Source of the DNA: Podochytrium sp. JEL0797
Taxonomy: Eukaryota; Chytridiomycota; Chytridiomycetes; Chytridiales; Chytriomycetaceae
Direction: 5' to 3'
Length of the DNA stretch: 30,760 nt
Assembly (NCBI GenBank): GCA_027596195.1
Contig: JADGJG010000215.1
Coordinates: forward strand, 1 to 30,760
Shown here piece after piece: positions 1 through 10,888 of this stretch. The number at the start of each line of letters is the position of its first letter. The first letter of the stretch is position 1. Position numbers and translations under genes: made by a program. Under the pieces are notes generated by a model that was given only the letters and a program-made list of their open reading frames with translations, was not told the DNA's origin and did not search any database.

Positions 1-1007
1 ACCCAAACAGCTGTTGGGTCCAAAGGCAAATCCTGAAACAACCAAGTCAAATCCAGAAACCGAAGCACGCCCGTGTCGGGAGTAAACTGGAACAGCGTGT
101 TATATCCAGCGGCATAACGCGTCCGGGTCGACGTTCCGCTTTGGGGTGGCGTTGCAGCTTGCGTTGTGACATTGATGTAAGAGTTGATGATCCACAATCC
201 GGAATAGTCATCGGGAACGAAGGCAACATGGGCGGGTGCCCCATTGTGCGTGTTTTGTGACGCGTTTTTGCACGTGAAAGTAGCTGTTTGACCATGCATC
301 GACGGGAAAGTGCTCCCAACAGGCTGTGGCACAGGCCCCCACTCGTTGTAATGAATCCGGTACCCCCACACCTCGCCGTTCGTTGTTCCGGGAACTCCAA
401 AGAAGTAAATGTTGAAGAATGCGTGCGCCATGGTAGGGTTCGTGTATTTCTTGCCGTCAAACGGCACTGCGTTGTTGTCGGCACTGACCCACGTCAAGTT
501 GAACGGAACACTCATGTCGGTGTCAAAGTTGAGGTTGTTGTTTCCGGCATCCCCGAGTCGGACCATTCCACCATCCGTGAACGCGTAGATCACGAGCGTG
601 TCAAAGTCCATGACAGCTTTGACAGTTTCCATGTCCGGAACAAGACCATTGGTGCCAATCTTTCTCCACTGCTGAGTTGCGTAAAAGTACTCGTGTACAG
701 TCGTTGGGTCGTTGGGATCCGCGTTCATAAAGAGGACCGAGTTGAGCCAGAAGGATGGAAAACAGATGAGGTTGGCAGACGTGAAGGGCGGGCGGTTTGG
801 CAAAGCCGTGATGTTGATGGCTTGAGTTGGAACCGATGAGGAGGTCCAGGCGGAAATTTGGCTGCCAAGATTGAGGTCGCCGAAAGGACTTCCGAAAATG
901 TGCAGGTCGCCACTGGGCGAGATGGCAGGGCATCCGTTCGGACCAGACGCAAGCGCAGTTGCCTGGATTGCATGAGCAAAGGCGAGGACCAAGGCAGCTG
1001 TGCGCAT
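1..1007 (-). CDS. Secreted protein of unknown function (3' end outside the window)
   Basis: An uninterrupted frame of 335 codons runs from an ATG at 1007 leftwards off the window edge, so the C-terminus is missing. The first ~20 residues (MRTAALVLAFAHAIQATALA) form a clear signal peptide, so the protein is probably secreted or surface-exposed. The rest is rich in Asn, Pro, Thr and aromatic residues, with several N-glycosylation sequons (for example NIT, NLT, NAS and NVT). Spaced aromatic blocks such as HEYFYATQQWRKIG and GEVWGYRIHYNEWGPVP resemble blades of a kelch-like beta-propeller, but I cannot assign a family. No intron is seen in this part. The gene is divergent from FES1 across about 630 bp. 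The frame and the start are well supported; the function is not known. Confidence 0.75.
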   Translation of the reverse strand, partial: MRTAALVLAFAHAIQATALASGPNGCPAISPSGDLHIFGSPFGDLNLGSQISAWTSSSVPTQAINITALPNRPPFTSANLICFPSFWLNSVLFMNADPNDPTTVHEYFYATQQWRKIGTNGLVPDMETVKAVMDFDTLVIYAFTDGGMVRLGDAGNNNLNFDTDMSVPFNLTWVSADNNAVPFDGKKYTNPTMAHAFFNIYFFGVPGTTNGEVWGYRIHYNEWGPVPQPVGSTFPSMHGQTATFTCKNASQNTHNGAPAHVAFVPDDYSGLWIINSYINVTTQAATPPQSGTSTRTRYAAGYNTLFQFTPDTGVLRFLDLTWLFQDLPLDPTAVW

Positions 1008-1637
1008 TTTCTGAAAGTTGTATCGCAAAAAGGTTCGACGCGTTCCAGAACGCGATCACATCAAAAAAATTCCTTTTCTCCTTGTTTTGAAGAAGTAAAA
1101 AAAAGGATAATGGGAAAAATAATTGGCATGATTCTCACCCGTTCTCTCGAACAACCTGAATTCCAATCCGCCTCTCCTCCTTTCCACCAACTGGCTTCTG
1201 GGCGTTTTGCCCACGTTTCGCCATCGAATTCCCCTCTTCGTCCATCTCACGCCGCGCAAGAAACCAAACCTTGGCTTAAGGAGTTACCGTTGCTTCGAAC
1301 TTGTCCAACCTGCCGCCTCCAAGACCCCAAACTAAAATCGTTTCAACCGCACTGCTCACCTCCAGAATCTCGCGTCCGGTGCCTTCTTGGTCAATTCTCC
1401 GCCACATCTAGTCTCTATGGGCTATAGGAGGAATACAAGGCGCGTGGGGAGGTGTTGTGGAAGCGGTCGTTTTTGAGAACGAAAGCGACGTTTTTAAGAA
1501 ATCTGGGTTGAGAAATGCGATCTATTTCCTTGAATGAGGAAGAACAAGACGCGATTTGATTCTTGTGATTCGAATGGAATGTTGTGGAAGACAAGGCTTG
1601 CGGCTTGGCAACAAAAAAAAACAAAAAAAAAACTCAA
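1008..1637. other. Divergent intergenic region between the secreted-protein gene and FES1
   Basis: This 630-bp stretch separates two genes transcribed away from each other, so it should hold both promoters. It contains A-rich tracts just upstream of the FES1 ATG (around 1609-1631). I looked for heat-shock elements with regular nGAAn/nTTCn spacing, because FES1 homologues are often heat-inducible, and found none that was convincing. Short open frames here show no protein-like composition and no family motif. Confidence 0.5.
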
Positions 1638-2968
1638 ATGTCTGCAGTCGACGAGAAAGACGGCAAGTTCGTTTCCAAGCCCGTTACGGCATCAGACCTT
1701 CTTCAATGGGCCGTGATCAACAAGGCCACGAAAGAGGAAGATGCTCCAGCAAGAACGGAACCCATGGAACCGAGGGAACCTATCGTAAGTGTTCACGATC
1801 AGGGATGGGACGTACTGCATTCTAATACCACACAACAGGACCCGAAATGGATCGATATCATCTTGGGGAAGCCAGACAGTGTGCGAATGAAAGGTGAGCG
1901 CTTTCGACTTTCGGGTGCACTTCAAACTGGGCTGAACCTATTCCCCTCAGAATGCATCGTCATTATCCAAGATTCAACGCAAAGCCTTGAAGTGAAACTC
2001 CAGGCATTTGACGAGCTCGAAATGGTACAGTGGCGCTCTCATTCCTTTAGTTTCCCACAGTGCGTCATACTGACCAGCTTGCACGCACATTGTGATAGCT
2101 CGTGGAATCTCTCGACAATGCCAACAACTTGAGAGGCATTGGGCTCTGGAGGCCTATTGTCGATGTTCTCAAATCCGACCCGGAAGCCGAATTGCGCACA
2201 TTTGCGGCTTGGGTGATTTCCACCGCCGTCCAAAACAATCCTCAAGCCCAACAGGACGTGAGTTTTCTCTTGTTTTATGAATTCAGCTGCACCCTTCTCC
2301 CCCGAAATCTCCAAAGAAATATACTGACGAATACCACTATGCGCAGTTTTTGGAAATGGGTGGCCTTCCCATTCTCCTCCACCAACTCGATCACGACACA
2401 GACCCCGAAGTGCGCGCCAAGTGCGTCACCTGTCTCTCTGGGGTCGTTCGTCAAAACCCCAAAGCGTATGAAATGCTGCGTGCAGCGTCACCCGCGGGTG
2501 CCGAGTCGTTTTTGGGCCTCGCACCTGTGTTGGAACTGCTTAAGGACGAGTCGGGACATTTTGTCAAGGCAAAGAAGCGCGCCATCTTCTTTTTGGATTC
2601 TCTGGTGAGCGGGAGTAGTGGTGAGGAAGCGGCGGTGTATGCGAGTGCGATTGAAGACGCTGAGACGGCCGATTGGGCGGGGTATGTTGTGGAGTTGCTG
2701 AAGCGTGATCAGGATCTTCATTGTGACTTTGTGGAAAAGGTAATTCAAATTGGACAAGAATTTTGGATTTGTGTCAGTATTCTGACCCCCTTCTTCATGG
2801 CAGTGTCTCGAATTTTTGGTACACTTGAACGCACACCCTTCTGTTGTTTCACCGTCCGTTAAGGCGGCCTTGAAGGAACTGTTGCCACCCGTGATCAAAA
2901 AGTTTGATGCCACCGGCGAGTTGGACGAAACCGTTGCAAACACGTGCAAAATCATGTTCTGCATGTGA
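1638..2968 (+). CDS. FES1: Hsp70 nucleotide exchange factor, Fes1/HspBP1 family
   Basis: Exons 1638-1784, 1839-1893, 1951-2024, 2099-2257, 2347-2739 and 2804-2968 give a 330-residue protein. Fes1/HspBP1 proteins are armadillo-repeat factors that open cytosolic Hsp70 and release ADP, and they help clear misfolded proteins. Diagnostic segments are an N-terminal [10 protein letters not shown], then the repeat core [13 protein letters not shown] and [14 protein letters not shown], close to the yeast Fes1 pattern of LDNANN and GTAVQNN. Later repeats contain [14 protein letters not shown] and [17 protein letters not shown]. All five introns are 54-89 nt with GT-AG ends, and joining them restores the family alignment. 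The chosen ATG follows an A-rich leader (CTCAAATG) and begins [10 protein letters not shown]; a frame open further upstream (ATG at 1584) would add only a Lys-rich stretch. The gene is convergent with the site-2 protease gene, 63 bp away. Confidence 0.93.
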
Positions 2969-3031
2969 TTGCCCTCCATTTATTCAAATCCACAATGCTT
3001 GATATACAAAATTCATAAATATGTTTTGATT

Positions 3032-5448
3032 TTACAAAATCGCTCCAACCGTGGCAACGACAAGCAGAATGCCCAACAACAACGTGCTGATTCTCCCAAC
3101 AATCTTCAAGCTCCGTTCCTTGAGAATCCGCAATCGAGACGTGCCCATATTGCCAAATAAGCTGTGCGTGATTCGCCCATTGCCGTTCACACTCGTCTCA
3201 ATCGCCCAATCCAGCAAGGCTCCCACCGCGTGGTATCCGTCCATATCTTGCGCGGGTATCATGTTCATGATGGATAATGCAGCATTGAATGAAATCAAGA
3301 AACTGTTGGCCAAAACAAATGAAAAATGGTCAGTGCCAATTTAAACAAGGGCGCTTTCTTTGAACTCACTGAAGAAACCGCTCCAGTTTGTAAGGAATTG
3401 AGAGAGGACAGATTCGAAGCTTTGGAAAAAAGCAACCGACGCGAACTGGTCGAAGTCATAAAGAATGAGTATTTAGGTTTCGACTGAACAAAAAAAAAAC
3501 TCTTACCCGCTGTCGAAATCTCGCGAGGATCTCCCAAATACAAAACCGTTCGCGTCGGAATATTCCCATTCCGCTTCCCAACCACCACTCCACCCTCCTC
3601 CCCATCACCATCATACGCCTTCCGCGCCGCAAACGCGCGATTCCTCGCAACACCCAACGTTTCATTCGCAACAATCCCCTCCTGCTTCATCAATTTCTTG
3701 AGATCTTTGCGGCTCACAATGTCGAGGATCTGAAGTCGAACGATTCGAATGTACGGATTGGGAATGTAAGCGGCCATGCAGCGCTGCGAGCCTGAGGCGT
3801 TGCATTCGATATCGGAGGTGCATGGGGTGCCGACGCGGAGTACTGATTCGAGGCTGAGGCATGCTTTGGGCGAGGATTCCAACTGGGAAAATGGAGCGGG
3901 GAAAACTGTGTGAGTCGGCAAATTTCAGAAAATAGACACGGAAAAGAAACGCTCACGGTCGCTTTGGATAATTCAACCGTCGGTCGAAGGCCAACTTCTT
4001 CTCGAGGAAGGAAGCATTGGAATGGATTTGAATAGTCCCCGAGAGGCATTTCGAGATTCACATTGCAGCAAGGAACTTGAGCATCTGGGGTTTCCGAAAA
4101 TGAGCGGGTGCGGAAAAGACACACACACAATGAACACAACACTCAACTGGTAGAAACGACTTCATTCTCCACGCAATACCCCTGCATCACACCCTCACCA
4201 CTCTCCAACGCCCTCGATATCCCCAAATCCCAATCATTCACACCACTCTCTATCCGCGTGTCATCCAACCCAACCACCACCGTTCCCACAGGCAAATTCT
4301 CATTAAACAAAGACGATTTCTCCACCTCCAACACAACCACCCCACCTTTCCAAGCCTCCCCGCTCCCTGAACCCCTCAAGTCGCGATACCCCCACGCCAG
4401 CCACACAGACATGCACGACAGACTCGCGAGACATGTGAGTGCAAAAACGGCGTTGTGCCAGACCCCTGCGCAAATGATGCGCAGTTTGGCGAGGGCGGAG
4501 GTTTGCGTGAGGGAGTGTTCGTCGAGGTCGACGAATGCACCTGGGTAGATGAGGGAGAGGAAGATGCCCGCGGAGCGCATGGGTACTTGTTCGCTGTTTT
4601 TTTGATTGGTTGTTCAGTGTCGTCTAGGTTTGAGAAGGGGGTTGCAGAAACACTCACGTTGCTCCCGCGACCGCGTGGCCCATTTCATGAAATACTCCGG
4701 CGAGGAAGAGAGACAAGAAATAGTATCCGATCGCGTAGAATGGAAGGTTGACACCAGGAATCTGACATGGCGCCCGAGTTAGTTCGATTACAGAATCCTG
4801 GCCTCCACACCCAGATTCCATACCAACGAAACCAAAAACCGCCCGTTCGTTGGACTCTCCAAATTCGGTCCACTCGAATACGCCAACGGCCGTTTCGTAT
4901 ACCCTACACTAACATTCCACCAATTCGCTTCCAAACCGCCAGTAACCTGCACGGGTCCGGCAGCACTCTTCCCGACCCACAAATCTCGACCCACCCGAAT
5001 GCAACTGAATCCAGCCATCGCAACACTTCCAGCAAGCGCCAGACATCCAAACGCAACACCGCAGTTGAACCAAAGTCGCAGAAATCGAGACACAATGGGG
5101 TTTCGAAACATGTTCCAGATGGCACTATTAAAGGCCGTGGTTGTGGCTTTGAGCGAAAAGGGCGAGTAGGAGAGTATGAATGGAAATGAGGACAGTGCTT
5201 GTGAGTCTGTGGTTGCATGTTGGGGCAGGATGGCTTCGTTATCTTCTGGCTTGGCTTTGTTGATGGGCAAGGATTTGTTGACAATGCGACGATGCAGATT
5301 CGGCTGAAAGAAGTAAGGTTCAGAGAGATATTCGAATGATCAATAATGCGACTTGGGGAAAGCTCACGTATCGTGACCGCAACAAAACGATCAGGCAATG
5401 GACGACAGTCCAGAAGCCCAAGATGGACAGCACAAAGTCGACCAGCAT
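3032..5448 (-). CDS. MBTPS2: Site-2 protease (MBTPS2-type intramembrane metalloprotease)
   Basis: Eight exons (5448-5368, 5303-4824, 4761-4658, 4593-4148, 4084-3957, 3882-3507, 3445-3370 and 3302-3032) encode 653 residues. Site-2 proteases cut membrane-tethered transcription factors such as SREBP inside the Golgi membrane. The N-terminus (ILGFWTVVHCLIVLLRSRY) matches the human WTVV start. The zinc site is HEMGH at about 212-216, followed by EQVPMRSAGIFL, YPGAFVDLDEHSL and LRIICAGVWHN. The second ligand motif is NMIPAQDMDG at about 577-586. Between them sits a PDZ-like lumenal region with a Cys-rich part (CCNVNL, CTSDIEC). Exon 7 (3445-3370) reads correctly only in the frame giving CFFPKLRICPLSIPYKLERF, which matches the human segment before the DG motif. 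Introns are 61-74 nt; one donor is GTTGAG. Both catalytic motifs are intact, so activity is expected. Confidence 0.93.
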
Positions 5449-5602
5449 TGTAGACAAAAAGAAACGACAACGATAGAAGGAAAGGGGAAGCGGGTGTTGT
5501 GTTGTGTTGATCCCTTTTCCGTGTTGGTGGCTGAGAAATCAAAAATTCATTAATATTTATGAGGATAAGGTTAACTAATATATGAGGTTCGTCGCAGTCC
5601 CA

Positions 5603-6965
5603 TCACTCCTCTTCGTCACTCTCGTCCCAAACCCCCTTCTCAACAACCACCAAGCTCGCCCCGGCTGCCACCCCCCTCTTCCTCCCTCTCCCCTCCTCCA
5701 TACACCCCACAAACCCACCCCCAATATCCGGCGAAAACGACACCCGACGCGGCGACTTGCCCCTAAAATCAGACATCATCGATTCCGTCATCTGAATCAT
5801 TGAAGCATCCGAAACCTCACTCTCCCCCCCTTTTCGCGAACGACTTCTGCTCCCGCGGAAATCAGACAACATGGAATCACTCATATGGATCAGACTCGCG
5901 TCCAGAAGTGATCCCGTCGACATGGAGAGCAACGCCGTGTCCCCCGTGTTGGATCTCTTGAGGATCGGGATGGGGGAGGGGGGAGGCGTGTGGAAGCCGC
6001 TCGTGCTTCTGGATGGGGAGTGTGGGAACGGGAAGGGGGGGTCTTCGTGGGTGTTGTCGTCGTCTTCATCGTCGAGGGAGACGGTGCGCATGGATTTGGC
6101 AGTCGACGCGCTCAGAGTGGACGCGGTGTCTGGGAACATTTGCGAGTCGTCCATGTTGAAGGCGGTGGGTGAAACCGTGGGTGGGAGGTCAGTGCTGGCT
6201 TTGGGGGCAGGAGGATTGTTGGATGGGTCTTGTCCAAACACGAGCTGAACGAGGGAGCGGAAAACACTCAGCCCGTGGGACGCGTTCGGTCTCGCCAAAG
6301 ACGCAGGGGAAATGAGTCTCTGCTGACCCACCAATAGCCCCAACACTGAAATCGTGACTCTCGCAACATGTTGACGCACCGAGCAATAAAACATTCGCAT
6401 CCCCAAGATCCAGCTGAACGGCCAAGACGGATTTCCGTCCTGGATCCACTTTTCGATCGCGAGAGGTCCAAACAGCGCAATTTCGTTGACTCCATCGGTC
6501 GTGAGGATTCGGGAAGCTTGAAGGTCGAGAACGACCAAGCTGGGCAAAGCCGTCAAGCCCAACGATCGCTTCAAAGCGCGAAAATGACTGGATGCGCCAT
6601 GGGAGAGTGGGAATGGCAAGCGATGGAAGTTGGTTCCTTCGAGCATGGATCGATTGCCTTCCTCGTTTCTGTCTGCCGAAACATAAACCACCGCAATTTC
6701 GGAAGCTTTGACGAATGCACGACTGCATCGAATGAGGAGGGGGTGGAAATCCAACGAAGCCGGCGACCAGGCACCCGCAAAATAAAACAAGACCACTTGT
6801 GGAAGGTACTCGATGTCGATTTCGCGATCTGCTTCATTTTTGAGGAAAGACTTGAAGAGAGAGAAATGCTGGCAAACCTTGGTCGTCGAGAATGCAGACT
6901 GTCGTGGACAAAATGGTGACTGCCGACGATTCGTGGCCCGAAGGGTCGGCCAACTCAAGCTCCAT
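5603..6965 (-). CDS. Thioredoxin-fold protein lacking active-site cysteines, with a C-terminal RVSF tail
   Basis: The body of the protein lies in one long frame (6831-5603). It has a nucleoredoxin/tryparedoxin-like thioredoxin fold: VVLFYFAGAWSPASLDFHPL, then VVYVSADRNEE and LGLTALPSLVVLDLQ, which includes the usual cis-Pro region. The expected WCxxC site reads W-S-P-A-S (about residues 51-55), so both redox cysteines are absent. A hydrophobic stretch (VTISVLGLLVG) follows. The tail is acidic and Ser/Pro-rich, carries two copies of DAS-I-M--SM-SDFRG (about 340-356 and 371-387) and ends in KSPRRVSFSPD, a canonical RVxF protein phosphatase 1 docking motif. The long frame has no ATG near its start. 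I propose exon 1 at 6965-6878 (MELELADPSG) joined to 6831 by a 46-nt intron with a weak GTTTGC donor, giving about 438 aa. The start is therefore uncertain. Confidence 0.7.
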
Positions 6966-7439
6966 GACTCTTGTTGGTTGCTGATTTCCAAAAAATAAGT
7001 AACCAAGCAAGCATCAGTCAGTCATCGAAAATCGCCGGACGACCCCTTCGAATTTTTCGGACGATTTCGGAAATCTGCTGAGCCGTTTTCAGGCATTCGC
7101 GTGGTATTCTGAGATGGCAGTTTCGCGATATTCCGGGAGAGAAAGCTCTGCGCGAGATGGTTCGAGGTTATCGTGTTTGTTCATTTGGCAGAGGGTGTGT
7201 GGAATGCTCGAGTTGAAATACGCCAACGGGCCGATAACTTTGGCAGCGGCGAAAGCGCATTAGCACAATGAGGCTTATATGCCAGGCATGGCAACACGGT
7301 TGTTGCTCGAAAACCTCGAAAGCGCGGTATCGCTTTTTTGCAGATAAGATTGTCTGCAGCAAAAGGTTCATTTCTCCACCAACAAAAAAAAAAACTTCAC
7401 GCAAAACTTGTTCATCCCCACCCCACGGATTAGTTTAGC
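6966..7439. other. Divergent intergenic region between the thioredoxin-like gene and GLT1
   Basis: About 470 bp lie between the two divergent starts. It holds TTATA-like sequence near 7275 and three GATA-factor-type hexamers (see the separate entry). A 49-codon plus-strand frame beginning at the ATG at 7113 (MAVSRYSGRE) could be an upstream ORF or a leader exon. It has no resemblance to known glutamate synthase propeptides, so I do not call it a gene. Confidence 0.45.
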
Positions 7440-7561
7440 ATGTGTGGCGTTGGATTCCTTTCGCACATCCGGGGCAAGGTACGAGAGAGCGAGTGTGTGG
7501 AGTGACTCTGGGAGAGGGAGTGGGCACTTGTGTTATCTTTAGTGTTATCTTGTGTTGATAA
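7168..7561. promoter_or_regulatory. Cluster of six HGATAR (GATA-factor-type) sites around the GLT1 start
   Basis: Sites lie at 7168-7173 (reverse), 7232-7237, 7342-7347, 7533-7538 (reverse), 7545-7550 (reverse) and 7556-7561. The last three fall in GLT1 intron 1. By simple base counting about one such hexamer is expected by chance in this length. Nitrogen-responsive GATA activators control glutamate synthase in yeast, so nitrogen regulation is a reasonable inference, but the sites are short and unproven. Confidence 0.35.
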
Positions 7562-10500
7562 CTGTTTTCTCTTCAGACCTCGCACTCGCTGCTTTACCAG
7601 GCGCATTCGATGCTGTGCAACATGACTCACCGTGGAGCCGAGGGCGCCGATTCGCGCGACGGAGACGGTGCGGGCATCATGGTGTCTCTGCCGCACAAGT
7701 TCTTTGCCGAGACTGCGGTTGCCGCGCCTTTCGCCTCGCAGCTCGTGCCTGGCAAATACGCCACAGGAAACGTGTTTTTCGCGCCGCCTTCGGATGCCTC
7801 CGATGCCGCCTCCGACGCCTCGGACGCCGATGCCCAAGAATCCGCAACCAAAGCCAAGGTGGCCATTATGAAGTCCCAGTTTGAGGAAATGGCCGTCCGC
7901 ACGGGCCTCCAGGTCCTCTTCTGGCGCGAGGTGCCCCACGACTCCTCCATTCTCGGCCCAGTCTCAAAGAGCCAGGAACCCACCGTGCTGCAGCCATTCA
8001 TTGTCTCCACTGCCGAGGAGACCAACGGTGCCGACGAGGAGCAAGTCAACAAGGCCTTCGAGCGCCAGTTGTACCTGTTGCGCAAAATCTCCACCCACGC
8101 CTTCAACAAGGAGGACAACGAGCAGTCAAAGCCATTCTACATCTGCTCCCTCTCTTCCCGCCTCATTGTTTACAAGGGTCTGCTTGCCCCCATCCAGGTC
8201 TTCAAGTACTTTATTGATCTCAACGACGTCAACTTCGAGTCTGCCTTTGCCCTCGTCCACTCCCGATTCTCCACCAACACTTTCCCTTCTTGGGACCGTG
8301 CCCACCCAATGCGATGGGTCGCTCACAACGGTAAGACTACTCCTATCAGTTTAAACTGAATCATTGCTTTCGAAAAAATTTGCTGATATCGTGATCATTA
8401 AAAATCAGGTGAAATTAACACCTTGCGCGGAAACAAAAACTGGATGCGCTCCCGCGAGGGTGTCTTGGAGATTCCCAAATCTCTTTCTCCAGCTCCCACT
8501 TTGATCACGGCCCCAGTCGTCAAGCCTGGAATGCCCTCCGAGCTCCTCCAGAACCTCGAGCCACTCTTCCCAATCATCGAATCCAACGGTTCCGATTCTT
8601 CAGCACTCGACAATGTTGTTGAGTTGTTGCACCTTATGTCCTCCGACTTGACTTTGCCCGAGTCTGTTGCCGTTATGATTCCCGAGGCGTTGACTGCAAA
8701 GCCAGAGGGCCAATCCGCCGCACCATCCAACCTCGAGTCCTTCCACGAATGGGCTGCCTGTGTCATGGAGCCATGGGATGGTCCTGCTCTCGTCACCTTC
8801 TGTGACGGTCGCAGAGTTGGAGCGCGTCTCGACAGAAACGGTCTCCGTCCTTGCCGTTACGTCTTGACCAGCAACGATTTGATGATTTGTGCTTCGGAGG
8901 TCGGTATTCTCGGAGGTATCGAGGACACGATTGTCAGGAAGGGTCGTTTGGAGCCCGGTCGCATGCTTGTTGTTGACATGGTTGAGGGAACCGTCAACTT
9001 TGACGAGGAGTCGGAGGAGCTCGAAGAGCAGGCGGGTGCTTTGAGCCGTGTGTCTAGACTCAACAACTTCGGCGCATGGATCCAAAACGGAATGGTCAGC
9101 ATGAACGAGTTGCGTCAGTGGTGGAAGCCGCAGTCTCAGTTGGACTTCAAGGCTCTCTCTGCCAACACGGACGGAATGGACACTCTCTCGGACCCGCGCT
9201 TGAAGGCCTTTGGTCTCGACATGGAGCAGTTGAACATGGTCTTGCTTCCAATGGTTCGTATCATTTTTGATTGTGTCCTGGTTGATTCGAACTCATGTTT
9301 TGTTTCAGTTCACGGATGGAAAGGAAGCCCTCGGCTCGATGGGTATCGATATCCCGCTCGCGTGCTTGTCCAACAACCCACGCCCCGTGTACGACTACTT
9401 CCGTCAGCACTTTGCCCAGGTCACCAACCCACCCATCGACCCCATTCGTGAGACCCTCGTCATGTCTCTTACTTGCTACCTCGGTGCCGAAGGAAACCTT
9501 TTGGACATGGCTCCTGAGCAGGTTGCTCGCTTGAAGCTCGAGAGCCCCATCTTGTCTCCCTTCGACATGGACTGCCTCAGAAACGGTATCCAGAACTTTG
9601 GCTCCAACACTCCTCGCGGAAACTGGAACGTTCACACCATCGACACGACCTACTCTGTTGCTGCTGGTCCCGAGGAATACGAGCAATCCTTGGAGCGCAT
9701 CTGCAACCAGGTCTTGCAGTTGATTGAGCAATCCGACGCTTCCAGCAAACTGCTGGTCATTCTCTCAGACGCTTTGATCAGCCAGTCCCGCGTTGCCTTG
9801 TCGTCGCTCATTTCCCTCGGAGGCGTTCACCACTTTTTGTTGCGGAAGAAGCTCCGTGGAAGAGTTTCGTTGGTTATCGAGACTGGTGAGGCCCGTGAGG
9901 TTCACCAGTTCTGTATCTTGGCTGGTTACGGTGCCGATGCGAGTGAGTATTGTTTTTCTGTCGCTGTTGTGTGATTTTCATATCCTAACTCCTGCTTCCA
10001 GTCTACCCATACCTGTCGTTCGAGCTGATGACCAAACTGAAGCGCGACAACATCATCAAGACGGACTTGCCCGTCGAGGCCCTCTTCAAGAACTACATCA
10101 AGTCCTCGAACGACGGAATCAAAAAGGTCATGTCCAAGATGGGAATTTCGACTCTCCAGTCGTACAAGGCTGCTCAGATCTTTGAGTGCCTTGGTCTCTC
10201 TGCCAACGTTATCTCCCGCTGCTTCAACGGCACTCCTTCTCGTATCGCCGGTATCGACTTTGCCGAAATCGCCGCCGACGCCATGAGACTCCACGACTCT
10301 GCTTGGCCCAGTCGCCCCACCGTCTCCTTCAGCGACGACACTTTGCCCGAAACCGGAAACTACCACTGGCGCAACGGTGCCGAGCCCCACATCAACGACC
10401 CAACCACCATCGGATCGCTCCAGGATGCCGTCAGAAACAAGAACCAGTCTTCTTACGAGACCTACTCGAAGCACTGCCACGAGCAAATCAAGTCTTGCAC

Positions 10501-10849
10501 CCTCAGAGGAATGCTTGACTTTGACTTTGGCTCGGAGGAGAGCGCCGTTCCCCTCGACGAGGTTGAGCCATGGACTGCCATTGTCAAGCGTTTCTGTACT
10601 GGAGCCATGTCGTACGGTTCCATCTCCATCGAGTCGCACTCTGCCCTCGCCATTGCCATGAACCAGCTCGGAGGAAAGTCCAACACTGGTGAAGGAGGTG
10701 AAGACCCTGAGCGTTCGACCGTTCCCGACCCCGTGACTGGAACGTCGATGCGTTCTGCCATCAAGCAGGTTGCTTCCGGAAGATTCGGAGTGACCAGTTT
10801 CTACCTTGCCGATGCTGACGAACTCCAAATCAAGTTGGCGCAGGGAGCC

Positions 10850-10888
<39 letters not shown>

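Noticed and set aside
288..839. Plus-strand frame opposite the secreted-protein gene
   Set aside because: The minus strand is open throughout 1-1007 with a signal peptide; the plus frame has no recognisable features.
3440..3510. Alternative frame for site-2 protease exon 7 (giving ASVAFFQSFES)
   Set aside because: It would need different splice phases on both sides and leads to a stop. The other frame joins in phase at both ends and matches the family.
4108..4548. Plus-strand frames within the site-2 protease gene (also 4767-5189)
   Set aside because: These are antisense to exons with clear protease motifs, and their composition is Ser/Thr/Pro/Arg-rich as expected from the complement.
7140..7180. 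GGTTCGAGG sequence considered as a tRNA T-arm
   Set aside because: No acceptor-stem pairing or anticodon arm can be folded around it.
7113..7262. Possible leader exon or upstream ORF before GLT1 (MAVSRYSGRE)
   Set aside because: There is no similarity to a glutamate synthase propeptide and no clear donor. It is kept only as an alternative in the GLT1 start question.
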